A stretch of DNA of 64,000 bases. Origin: Zoogloeaceae bacterium. Its GTDB lineage: Bacteria > Pseudomonadota > Gammaproteobacteria > Burkholderiales > Rhodocyclaceae. A program made the translations under genes and the position numbers. Positions 24,502-31,774 of the stretch are shown here, in pieces (the first letter of the stretch is position 1; each line of letters starts with the position of its first letter). The stretch is from the NCBI GenBank assembly GCA_024235675.1, contig JACKLZ010000003.1, positions 434,001 to 498,000 of the forward strand, given 5' to 3'. Under the pieces are notes generated by a model. That model made no database searches, was not told the DNA's origin, and was given only the letters and a program-made list of their open reading frames with translations.

Positions 24502-25860
24502 CTAATTGATGGATTGATCGGGATGGCCGTTGCTGTCGATGCCCAGACGTGCCATCAGGCGATACAAGGTGCCGCGTGATACGCCAAGCTGGCGCGCTGA
24601 ACTCGACACGTTGGCGTCGTTCTGGCGCAGGCAGCGTTGAACCATCTCGCGGTCGAATTCGGTTCGGGCGCCTTCGAGTGTCATGGCTTCAGGGAACGGG
24701 GACAGGCGCGCGCCCAGACCGAGGTCGGCCGGTGCGATATGCGTTCCGTCACACATGATCATGGCGCGGCGCACGCGGTTGATCAGATCGCGTACGTTGC
24801 CAGGCCAGTGGTATGCCTCCATGGCCTTGAAGGCGGCCTCGCTGAACCCGGTCAGGCGAGGACTCTTGATGGCGATGTTGTTGTGGAACACCGCCTTGGC
24901 CAATTGACGTATGTCGTCACGCCGATCGCGCAGGGGCGGCACATGCAGATGCACGACGTCGAGACGGTAGAACAGGTCGGCACGGAAACGCCCCGCCGCA
25001 ATCGCGGCCGACAAGTCCACGTGACTGGCGGCGACGACGCGGGTGTCGACGGCGATGGTTTCGGTGCCCCCCACGCGCACGATGGTCATGTCTTGCAAGA
25101 AGCGGAGTAGATTGGTCTGCAGGTCGAGCGACAGATCGCCAATTTCATCCAGGAAGAGCACGCCCTTGGTCGAGGCTTCGATGTTGCCGACAGTGCGACG
25201 CTGAGCGCCGGTGAACGCGCCTTTTTCATGGCCAAACAGCTCAGACTGAATCAGATTGCCTGGTACTGCCGCGCAGTTCATCGCCACGAATGGACCCGCA
25301 GCCCGGGCGGAGTAGCGATGGATCGCCCGCGCGACCAACTCCTTGCCGGTGCCGGACTCCCCGCTCAGCAAGACCGGGACGTCGACTTTCACCACCTTGT
25401 CGAGTTGCTCATAGAGCGCCTGCATGGGCTTGCTCTGGCCAACCATGCCAAATCGGGTTTCCTGTCCTGCGCTTTCATGCATGCGCGCATGGACCAGTGC
25501 CTTGCCGTAGGCATGCCCCAAGGTCATCAACAGCCGGGCGCCGTCGGCGGGCAGGGTGTGGAAGTCATGGAAGTGCTGAACGATGCATGGACGCAAGCTC
25601 GTGTCGTCGAGCACATGGGGGGCGACGACCGCAATCCATTCGCTGACTGCGGTGGCAGTCAGGCGGGGCAGACCGCTGGCCAGCGTCGATGGCGCGTCGC
25701 GGATCACGACGATACCGACCCGGCAACGGTGGCGCTGCTGGCTCAGCAGGGCCGCTTCGAGATCGCGGACATGGTGAAACCGCCATCCGGCTCCTGTGGT
25801 ATCCGTCAGTTGCGTGACAAGTTCGTCTTCTGGGTCAAGAATCAGGACATCTCGTTGCAC
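24502..25860 (-). CDS. Sigma-54-dependent transcriptional activator (VpsR-like N-domain)
   Basis: 452-aa regulator. The N-terminal ~130 residues are receiver-like (DVLILDPEDELVTQL) but no clear phospho-acceptor pocket is seen, as in VpsR-type proteins. The AAA+ domain has Walker A GESGTGKE (167-174), the sigma-54 contact loop GAFTGA (214-219) and Walker B VLFLDEIG. A Fis-type HTH is at the C-terminus (SSSARQLGVSRGTLYRLMARLGI). The GTG at 25860 is chosen because GGGAG lies seven bases upstream; GTG 25887 is possible. Upstream of and co-oriented with the FapF-like gene, it probably controls this cluster. Confidence 0.87.
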   Translation of the reverse strand: MQRDVLILDPEDELVTQLTDTTGAGWRFHHVRDLEAALLSQQRHRCRVGIVVIRDAPSTLASGLPRLTATAVSEWIAVVAPHVLDDTSLRPCIVQHFHDFHTLPADGARLLMTLGHAYGKALVHARMHESAGQETRFGMVGQSKPMQALYEQLDKVVKVDVPVLLSGESGTGKELVARAIHRYSARAAGPFVAMNCAAVPGNLIQSELFGHEKGAFTGAQRRTVGNIEASTKGVLFLDEIGDLSLDLQTNLLRFLQDMTIVRVGGTETIAVDTRVVAASHVDLSAAIAAGRFRADLFYRLDVVHLHVPPLRDRRDDIRQLAKAVFHNNIAIKSPRLTGFSEAAFKAMEAYHWPGNVRDLINRVRRAMIMCDGTHIAPADLGLGARLSPFPEAMTLEGARTEFDREMVQRCLRQNDANVSSSARQLGVSRGTLYRLMARLGIDSNGHPDQSIN

Positions 25861-25979
25861 ACGCCGTCTCCCGTTCAGGCATTGCACTCAGATGCGCCGG
25901 CAGTACTTTTTCTTGTTGTTCTTTGTTCTATCTTTAATTAGCGCGCGGACTCTCCAGTCGGGGCTGTTGTTTCGTCGGC

Positions 25980-26768
25980 TCAGTGGCCGGCCTTGTAAGG
26001 TTTTCCTATGGACAGGGTTCGGGCCAGGATCAATGGTGGCGCCTCAAGGGCGTACACCGGCGGAGGAAGCTGGGCGATGCGCGCCTTGGACAAATGCATC
26101 TCGACATCGACACGGCGATTGAGCCGGCGCCCCTGCCGTGTGGTGTTGGTCGCCACAAAGCAGTCTGTGCACCGGCTGGTAGAAATTTTTTCCTGCGGGA
26201 CTCCTGCGGCAACAAACGCAGACGCAACGGAGCGCGCTCGTGCCCCGGCAAGCACTTCATTGGTGTGCACGCTTCCGGTCGCATCGGTCCGGCCGCGAAT
26301 CGCAACCTCGCGTGCCTCATGCGCAATCGGCACCAGTTCGGCGACCGCCTTGCTGCCCAGCGGGCCGAGCGAGGCACTGTTGATGGCGAAGGGCACCATC
26401 CGGGTGATCGAGGCGAACTCACGATCCAGTTGCAGCGATGTTGTCCGGGCTGCGGCGACGGGCGCTTGCGTTTCGACCAGCGTCGGCGCGATGGCAACGG
26501 GCTGGGGAGGATCGGCTTTGGGTATGCGTGCCGCCTGGGCCCAAGTGTCGTCACTGGTGCTTGCAAGAACGATACGCGGGCCGTCGTGTGCGGCGAGGGT
26601 TCGGGTCGGCGGAAGCCGGTAGCTCGTGCCCGTGACCGGGTCGACGAAGTCTGATGCGTGGGGCGCTGCCGCCGATCTCTGGGGCCAGTTTTGAAACGGG
26701 CTCCAGGAGCACCCGGTCACGATGACGGCGCAAAGCAGCCCTGAAATATGGTGAAAGTGTCGCCCCAT
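25980..26768 (-). CDS. OmpA-family lipoprotein
   Basis: 262-aa protein starting at the ATG at 26768, giving a lipoprotein signal (GLLCAVIVTGC, Cys ~19-20); a longer frame to 26876 lacks a signal. A ~100-residue linker region is followed by an OmpA/MotB peptidoglycan-binding domain (PFAINSASLGPLGSKAVAEL; IRGRTDATGSVHTNEVLAGA; NRRVDVEM). Two Cys (RCTDCF) near the end of that domain are unusual. It is upstream of the sigma-54 activator gene on the same strand and may anchor the export apparatus to the cell wall. Confidence 0.8.
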   Translation of the reverse strand: MGRHFHHISGLLCAVIVTGCSWSPFQNWPQRSAAAPHASDFVDPVTGTSYRLPPTRTLAAHDGPRIVLASTSDDTWAQAARIPKADPPQPVAIAPTLVETQAPVAAARTTSLQLDREFASITRMVPFAINSASLGPLGSKAVAELVPIAHEAREVAIRGRTDATGSVHTNEVLAGARARSVASAFVAAGVPQEKISTSRCTDCFVATNTTRQGRRLNRRVDVEMHLSKARIAQLPPPVYALEAPPLILARTLSIGKPYKAGH

Positions 26769-27167
26769 GTCTGTCACATCCCGTGTTAGCCCGTCGCTGG
26801 CGCGGCGGGCGCATGCGTGAGGAAAACGGTGGGTCAGCGTATGCGACAGAACAACAGCCCGTGGCGTGGGTGGCAACAGGCTTCTTGGCGCCAGCGGATG
26901 GCAGGCGCATCTTTGGCAGTCTTGCTGCCCAAGCTGTCAAACTTTGCCCAGATGCGATACCTTCAAAGCATAAAATGTGCCCGGCAAAATAAGTTATTGA
27001 ATTTTATAAAAATGATATGGGTTTTGTGGTAGAGAAGATCGTAAATTCAGCCCTCGGTGTAAAAAATATCGACGTTTCTTCGATGCGACACCCGGTGTTT
27101 GTGCGAGGAAGTGCCGGACCAGCCATTGCGGGCTGCTGTAAACCCCGGTGCTTGCTATGCTGTTGTT
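26769..27167. other. AT-rich divergent intergenic region
   Basis: Separates the OmpA lipoprotein (minus) from the TIR gene (plus). The stretch 26950-27065 is markedly AT-rich (runs such as ATTTTATAAAAATGATAT), consistent with promoter DNA for one or both genes. No coding frame, tRNA or repeat is supported. I could not single out a confident -35/-10 pair. Confidence 0.5.
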
Positions 27168-27911
27168 ATGGCAAGCATCTTCATCAGCTACCGTCGCGAC
27201 GACAGTCAGGGCTTCGCCGGGCGTCTCGAAGACGATCTCTCGGAGCGATTTGGCGACGCGCAGGTCTTTCGTGACCGCGAAATTCCCGCCGGCAGCGATT
27301 TTGCACGCCATCTCGAAGACCGCCTGAATGACGCCGAGGTTGTGCTGGTGGTGATCGGTCGTGGCTGGATTGACCAGCGCGACGCCGAGGGGCGGTTGCG
27401 GCTTGAGTCGCCCGATGACTGGGTACGGATGGAGATCGAGCGGGCGCTGGCGCGCGAGGTGCCAATTGTGCCGGTGCTGGTGGGCGGCGCGGCCATGCCC
27501 TGGCCGGATCAGCTGCCCGACAGCCTCGCACCGCTGGCCGGGCGGCAAGCCTTCAGTGTGTCGGATCAACGTTGGTCGGAGGATGTCGATGCGCTCGCCT
27601 TGCAACTATCGCGCGTGTCGCCCGAACTCACACGCCAGCTCAAGTCGCGCAGCGGCAATGGTGAGCGGGATCTGTTCGATGTGCTGCGCGAGCGTGTGAA
27701 TGACGCGGCGCGGGCGGCAGCCAACGGTGAGCATGGCGTCAACGGCGGTTTTGCGCGCTGGGCCGCTGGCCGGCTGGGCAAGCTGTTTGGTGCGACGGTC
27801 AGCCTGGCGGTGATCTACATCCTGGTCCGCGCCCTCGGTGGTAACGAGGTCAACCGGATGATGGACCGCGTGATCGCCACCACGGTGGATCAGATCAAAG
27901 CGCTGTTCTAG
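27168..27911 (+). CDS. TIR-domain protein with C-terminal membrane helix
   Basis: 247-aa protein. Residues 1-~140 are a TIR domain: strand A motif SIFISYRRDDS, BB-loop region REIPAGSDF, and DWVRMEIERAL carrying the Glu expected at the NADase active site. A linker follows, then one transmembrane helix (~207-226, TVSLAVIYILVRALGG) and a short tail. Bacterial TIR proteins hydrolyse NAD+ or act as scaffolds, often in defence. No sensor partner is adjacent, so the role is open. The ATG at 27168 is chosen because the TIR fold starts there. Confidence 0.85.
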   Translation: MASIFISYRRDDSQGFAGRLEDDLSERFGDAQVFRDREIPAGSDFARHLEDRLNDAEVVLVVIGRGWIDQRDAEGRLRLESPDDWVRMEIERALAREVPIVPVLVGGAAMPWPDQLPDSLAPLAGRQAFSVSDQRWSEDVDALALQLSRVSPELTRQLKSRSGNGERDLFDVLRERVNDAARAAANGEHGVNGGFARWAAGRLGKLFGATVSLAVIYILVRALGGNEVNRMMDRVIATTVDQIKALF

Positions 27912-27918
27912 AACGCGG

Positions 27919-28776
27919 TCAGAAGTGCCAGCGGGCATGCAGTGTCGGCGTGTTGGTATCCACGCCCGGCATGTCCTGGTTGCCGAATTTGTTGCGCCAC
28001 ATCTCGTAGCCCACCCCCATGAAGAAGCGATTCGGCGTGCTGCCCACGGCCGCACCGACGTCGGCCATCAGCGCCGTGCGCATCAGGAATTCTTCGCCGA
28101 CCGGGCGGCCGGTGTAGTCCTCACCCGTGCGGAAGGCGTGGGCCAAGAAGCCTTCAAAGCGCACCGGGACACCGCCAATCGCGAAGGGCACGCGCCAGGC
28201 GGCATGCAGCATGGGGTAAGCGTCGAAGCCAATATTCTCTTCGTTGCCCGGCGCCTTGCATGGCGGCAGGCCGCAGTGATTCCATTCCTTGGCCATCAGT
28301 AGCGACACATCAAGAAAGCCCGGCGGCGCGATCTTGAAACGCAGCGTCGGGCCGAGCACCAGCAGTCGCTTGCGTGGGGCGAAGCGGTTGTCCTTGCTGT
28401 TCCAGTCGAAGCCGGCGGTGAGTGCCACGTCGCGGATCGGACCGACGGCCAGCGACTGGTCGAACACCTTGCCCAGCGACAGCAGGTGGCGATAGACGAT
28501 GTAGAACTCGGTGGCACCGTGATGGCTGTCTTTGGCCGGGTCGATGTCGTCGGAGCGCAGCATTTTGACGCTGGCCAGATTCATGCCGTGGCTGTAGCCG
28601 CTGACGTGCACAAACTCGAGGATGTCCTTGCGCACCGGTGAGCGATTGGCCGGCTCGGTAAAGCGGTTGCCGGTGGTGTAGGTGAGCGAGTTGTCCTGCC
28701 AGTCGACGGCGTGGGCGGGCAGGGCGGCGAGGCCGCCGGCGACAAGCGCGACGATGGTCATCAGGGTGCGCAGCAT
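27919..28776 (-). CDS. Outer-membrane nucleoside channel-like protein (Tsx family)
   Basis: 285-aa protein with a signal peptide (1-23, ending LPAHA) and a beta-barrel with alternating strands ending in HARWHF, a good C-terminal Phe for BAM recognition. The start VDWQDNSLTYTTGNRF and the DILEFVHVSGYSHGMN segment are typical of Tsx-like nucleoside channels (PF03502). CGGAGAA precedes the ATG at 28776; a longer frame to 29052 reads through the neighbouring gene. Specificity for nucleosides is inferred. Confidence 0.8.
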   Translation of the reverse strand: MLRTLMTIVALVAGGLAALPAHAVDWQDNSLTYTTGNRFTEPANRSPVRKDILEFVHVSGYSHGMNLASVKMLRSDDIDPAKDSHHGATEFYIVYRHLLSLGKVFDQSLAVGPIRDVALTAGFDWNSKDNRFAPRKRLLVLGPTLRFKIAPPGFLDVSLLMAKEWNHCGLPPCKAPGNEENIGFDAYPMLHAAWRVPFAIGGVPVRFEGFLAHAFRTGEDYTGRPVGEEFLMRTALMADVGAAVGSTPNRFFMGVGYEMWRNKFGNQDMPGVDTNTPTLHARWHF

Positions 28777-28846
28777 GGAATTCTCCGAATTTTTTGCCGC
28801 GCAGTATGCCTGCCCACGTATCGGTTGGCTTTGATTTGAGTCGGGC

Positions 28847-29245
28847 TTAGTCGTGTTTGCCGATTCGGTCTTCGAGATCGGCCACCACCACTGACAGCGC
28901 CTGGGTGGAGATGACCACTTCAACCAGCGACAGCACCAGCGACACCGCCAGGGTGACGATCGACAGGCCGAACAGCCAGTGTCCGAGCGTGCTGTGCACC
29001 AGAAAGATGGCCAGCATGGCCAGCGCGCAGAGCAAGAAGCTGATGACGGCAAAGGTCTGCATGGAGCGGATCAGGCTGATGCGCCGCTTGAGGCCGGGGA
29101 TCTGCGCCCGCGCGAGCGCCATGTTGCCGCTCTCGTCGCTGGCGAGCTGACGAATCACCTGTGCCAGGGTGAGAAAACGGTTGGTGTAGGCCAGCAGCAA
29201 GAGCGAGATGGCGGGAAACAGCAGGGCGGGGGTGGTGATGTCCAT
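28847..29245 (-). CDS. DUF2721 membrane protein
   Basis: 132-aa protein with three hydrophobic helices: ~7-27, ~62-84 and ~90-114. The motifs PAISLLLLAYTNRFLTLAQVIRQL and ISTQALSVVVADLED are those of DUF2721. Function unknown. A short (TGATTGG)n tract lies immediately before its ATG (29249-29267). It is downstream of the Lrp gene and upstream of the Tsx-like gene, all minus strand. Confidence 0.8.
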   Translation of the reverse strand: MDITTPALLFPAISLLLLAYTNRFLTLAQVIRQLASDESGNMALARAQIPGLKRRISLIRSMQTFAVISFLLCALAMLAIFLVHSTLGHWLFGLSIVTLAVSLVLSLVEVVISTQALSVVVADLEDRIGKHD

Positions 29246-29248
29246 GTC

Positions 29249-29267
29249 AGTGATTGGTGATTGGTGG
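29249..29267. repeat. Short TGATTGG tandem tract
   Basis: AGTGATTGGTGATTGGTGG sits between the start of the DUF2721 gene and the stop of the Lrp gene. The same unit recurs in larger form between cysD and cysN (36511-36626). Confidence 0.6.
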
Positions 29268-29292
29268 AGAGGGGTAACGGCGTGTCGCCAAA

Positions 29293-29736
29293 TTACACCT
29301 TGTGGGTCGACAGCAGGATGCTGGTTTCGGTGTTGGCAATGCCGTCGATGCTGCGGATGCGGCCAAGCGCGCGGTCGAAGGCTTCCAAGGTGTCGGCGCG
29401 AATCTCGGCGACGAAGTCCCAGCGGCCGTTGGTCGAGTGCAGCGTCTGCACCGCCGGCTCGCCGCGCAAGGCCTTGAGCACCGCAGCCGTGGTGTTGCCT
29501 TCCACGGTGATGCCCATCCAGGCGCGGATGCGATGCGCTTCGGCTGTCGGCTTGAGGCGCACCGAGTAGCCCGCAATCACCCCACTGGTTTCGAGTTTGC
29601 GCAGACGGTTGAGTACGGTGCCTCGCGCCACGCGCAGTGTGCGTGCGAGGGTCGCCACCGGCAGGCGTGCGTCGTCGCGCAGCAAGGCGATGAGTTGGCG
29701 GTCAGTGTCATCGATATCGTGCATTACGTCAGACAT
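29293..29736 (-). CDS. Lrp/AsnC family transcriptional regulator
   Basis: 147-aa regulator. The N-terminal HTH (DRQLIALLRDDARLPVATLA; VARGTVLNRLRKLETSGVI) is followed by a RAM/AsnC ligand domain (WMGITVEGNTTAAVLKALRG; WDFVAEIRADTLEAFDRALG). ATGs at 29745, 29736 and 29724 are all possible; no strong ribosome site discriminates. It is divergent from the amidinotransferase-fold enzyme 123 bases away, so it probably regulates it in response to an amino acid such as arginine. Confidence 0.9.
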   Translation of the reverse strand: MSDVMHDIDDTDRQLIALLRDDARLPVATLARTLRVARGTVLNRLRKLETSGVIAGYSVRLKPTAEAHRIRAWMGITVEGNTTAAVLKALRGEPAVQTLHSTNGRWDFVAEIRADTLEAFDRALGRIRSIDGIANTETSILLSTHKV

Positions 29737-29859
29737 GGCTGACATTGTGACAGAAATAGTGGCCTGAATGATCGATTGAGTGGCTTTGTGTTTATGTTGG
29801 AGGCGTTCATACTGAACGCGACGCTGGACGGACAGGCGCATTTCACAGGAGGCTTTGAG

Positions 29860-30750
29860 ATGAATGCACAGGCGCACATCCTGCTGGTTGCCCCGACGCA
29901 CTACGAAGTGCGCTACGCGATCAACCCGTGGATGCAGCCCGAACGCTGGTTGCAGGACGCCACGGGTTTCGGCGCGCAGGCGCGGCGCAGCTTCAATGCA
30001 CTCTCAGAGGCCTTGCGTGCGGCGGGCTGCCGGCTGACCGTCATCGACGGTGAGCCGGGTTTGCCGGATATGGTGTTTCCGGCCAACGCGGGCATCGTGC
30101 TTGATGGCCGGTTATTGCTCGCCCGATTCCGTCACGCCGAACGCCAGGGCGAAGAGGCGCCCTTTGCCCGCGCCTTTGCGGCCTTGCGCGTGGCGGGGGT
30201 GCTCGACGAGGTGGCGACGCTGCCCGAGGGCGTTTTTCAGGAAGGTGCGGGGGATTGCCTGTGGGACGCCACACGCGGGCTGTTCTGGGTGGGTTGGGGG
30301 CAGCGCTCGAACCAGGCCTCGGTGAAGGCGGTGGCGGACTATTTCGGTCAGCCCGTGGTGCCGTTGGAGTTGATCACCGAGCGCTCGTATCATCTGGATG
30401 TGTGTTTTTGCCCGCTCGCCGGTGGCGAAATTTTGTACTACCCGCCGGCCTTGTCGGTCGATTCCTTGGCGCGTGTGCGCGAGCGCGTCCCTGCAGAGCA
30501 ACGGATCGAAGCCACCGAAGACGATCTGACCCATTTCAGTGTCAACGCGGTCAGTGTGGGGCGGCAGCTGGTGATGAGTCGCACCACCGACCGCCTGCGC
30601 GGCGTGCTTACCGAACGCGGTTACCAGGTGCGAGAAGTGGACCTGTCGCCCTTCATGATGTCCGGCGGCGGCGCGTTCTGCATGACCTTGCGGCTGGACC
30701 GTCACAGCGCGGCGGCCCGCCGTGCCGACCCGACCGTGGCGACGGCCTGA
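29860..30750 (+). CDS. Arginine deiminase/dimethylargininase-family enzyme
   Basis: 296-aa penta-propeller guanidine-modifying enzyme. Catalytic Cys274 is in MMSGGGAFCMTLRL and catalytic His178 in ERSYHLDVCF. Substrate-binding motifs FPANAGIV (73-80) and EGAGDCLW (128-135) are present. The best guess is a dimethylarginine dimethylaminohydrolase or CtlX-like citrulline-forming enzyme, giving citrulline from arginine derivatives. AGGAGG precedes the ATG at 29860. The divergent Lrp gene fits arginine-responsive control. Confidence 0.85.
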   Translation: MNAQAHILLVAPTHYEVRYAINPWMQPERWLQDATGFGAQARRSFNALSEALRAAGCRLTVIDGEPGLPDMVFPANAGIVLDGRLLLARFRHAERQGEEAPFARAFAALRVAGVLDEVATLPEGVFQEGAGDCLWDATRGLFWVGWGQRSNQASVKAVADYFGQPVVPLELITERSYHLDVCFCPLAGGEILYYPPALSVDSLARVRERVPAEQRIEATEDDLTHFSVNAVSVGRQLVMSRTTDRLRGVLTERGYQVREVDLSPFMMSGGGAFCMTLRLDRHSAAARRADPTVATA

Positions 30751-30878
30751 GGCGCGTCACGGCCCGGTTCATCGATGCGTCCAGTCGTCTTCGCGGAGCG
30801 CTCTTCGAGCTAGTCCCGCGGGGGCTGTCGCGCGTCGGCCAGCCTCACGAGCGTTGAAGTGATTTGAGCGTTCGACGT

Positions 30879-30919
30879 AAAAGCCCCCGACCGGCAAACG
30901 CCGGTCGGGGGCTTTTTTT
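30879..30919. terminator. Terminator downstream of the amidinotransferase-fold gene and phasin gene
   Basis: AAGCCCCCGACCGGC pairs with GCCGGTCGGGGGCTT around a four-base AAAC loop, followed by a T run. It stands 130 bases after the upstream gene and 20 before the phasin stop, so it can serve both directions. Confidence 0.85.
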
Positions 30920-30938
30920 GCTGCGCGCAGCCGATACG

Positions 30939-31484
30939 TCAGGCGACTTTCTTGGCGGCCTTGGCGGCAGATTTGACGGCCGCGTCGGTGGCTTTGTTGA
31001 TGTTCGACTCGGTCATCTCAACCACCTTGCGCGTGGTCTTGGCGGCATCTTCGATGGCGGAGTTTGTCGCGGTCATGGCGGACTTCAGTGCCGTGGCGAT
31101 GACTTCGCCGGCGACCGGCGTATTGACCGACAGGGCTTCAATGGCTTTGTCCAGATCCTTGTTGATCGATGCGTACTTCGGCGCCAGCAGTGCGTTGATG
31201 GATTCGCCCGCTTCCGAGGCAATGGCATAGCTGGTGCGCAGATAGCCTGCGTTGCGACTCAGGGCCGGTGCGACGAGGCTGGCGCCGAGGGCCAGCAGTG
31301 CTTTGGGCTCGCGAACGGCGGCCAGATCGGAAAGCACTTTGGCACTGTCTTCCAGGTTGGCGCGGCCGTAGTCGAGGCTCAGTGTCCCGGCGCGCTCGAT
31401 GGTGTCGAAGCCGACAGCGGCCAGCGCGGACAAGGTGTCCAGTGCGTCGGTGTGGGAAGCGATGAGGGTGTTTTTGGTCATCAT
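30939..31484 (-). CDS. Phasin family protein
   Basis: 181-aa amphipathic helical protein coating polyhydroxyalkanoate granules. It shows the phasin pattern (FDTIERAGTLSLDYGRANLED; long Ala/Lys helical tail ending VKSAAKAAKKVA like PhaP C-termini). It has no Cys and few aromatic residues. The upstream region has two TGC-N3-GCA sites. PHA storage fits a Rhodocyclales-type host. Confidence 0.82.
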   Translation of the reverse strand: MMTKNTLIASHTDALDTLSALAAVGFDTIERAGTLSLDYGRANLEDSAKVLSDLAAVREPKALLALGASLVAPALSRNAGYLRTSYAIASEAGESINALLAPKYASINKDLDKAIEALSVNTPVAGEVIATALKSAMTATNSAIEDAAKTTRKVVEMTESNINKATDAAVKSAAKAAKKVA

Positions 31485-31541
31485 GATGAACTCTCCTGTC
31501 AGGTAACGTGAATGCCTAAGCGCCTAAATTCAAATAAATGG

Positions 31542-31605
31542 TGCAGCGCACAATTCAATATTAGCAGGAGTGTGTGGAAAGTAAAGCGCATTTTGTTGCG
31601 TTGCA
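31542..31605 (-). promoter_or_regulatory. Two TGC-N3-GCA palindromes upstream of the phasin gene
   Basis: TGCAGCGCA at 31542-31550 and TGCGTTGCA at 31597-31605, 55 bases apart, lie ~60-120 bases before the phasin start. PhaR repressors of PHA genes bind TGC/GCA-type palindromes, so these are operator candidates. Confidence 0.3.
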
Positions 31606-31774
31606 GCATTTTGTTTGGGAGCCTGCCCTGTGGGTGTCGCGTCCTCGCACTGTCCACGGGGGCTGCACTCGGTTTTCGTAAGGATGGGTAAATGGGTGGT
31701 GAAGCGCTTGTGACGTTCCGGGCGGGCTGATAGCCTGATCTGCACCGTATTTTCGCTTCACGAATGGATATTCA

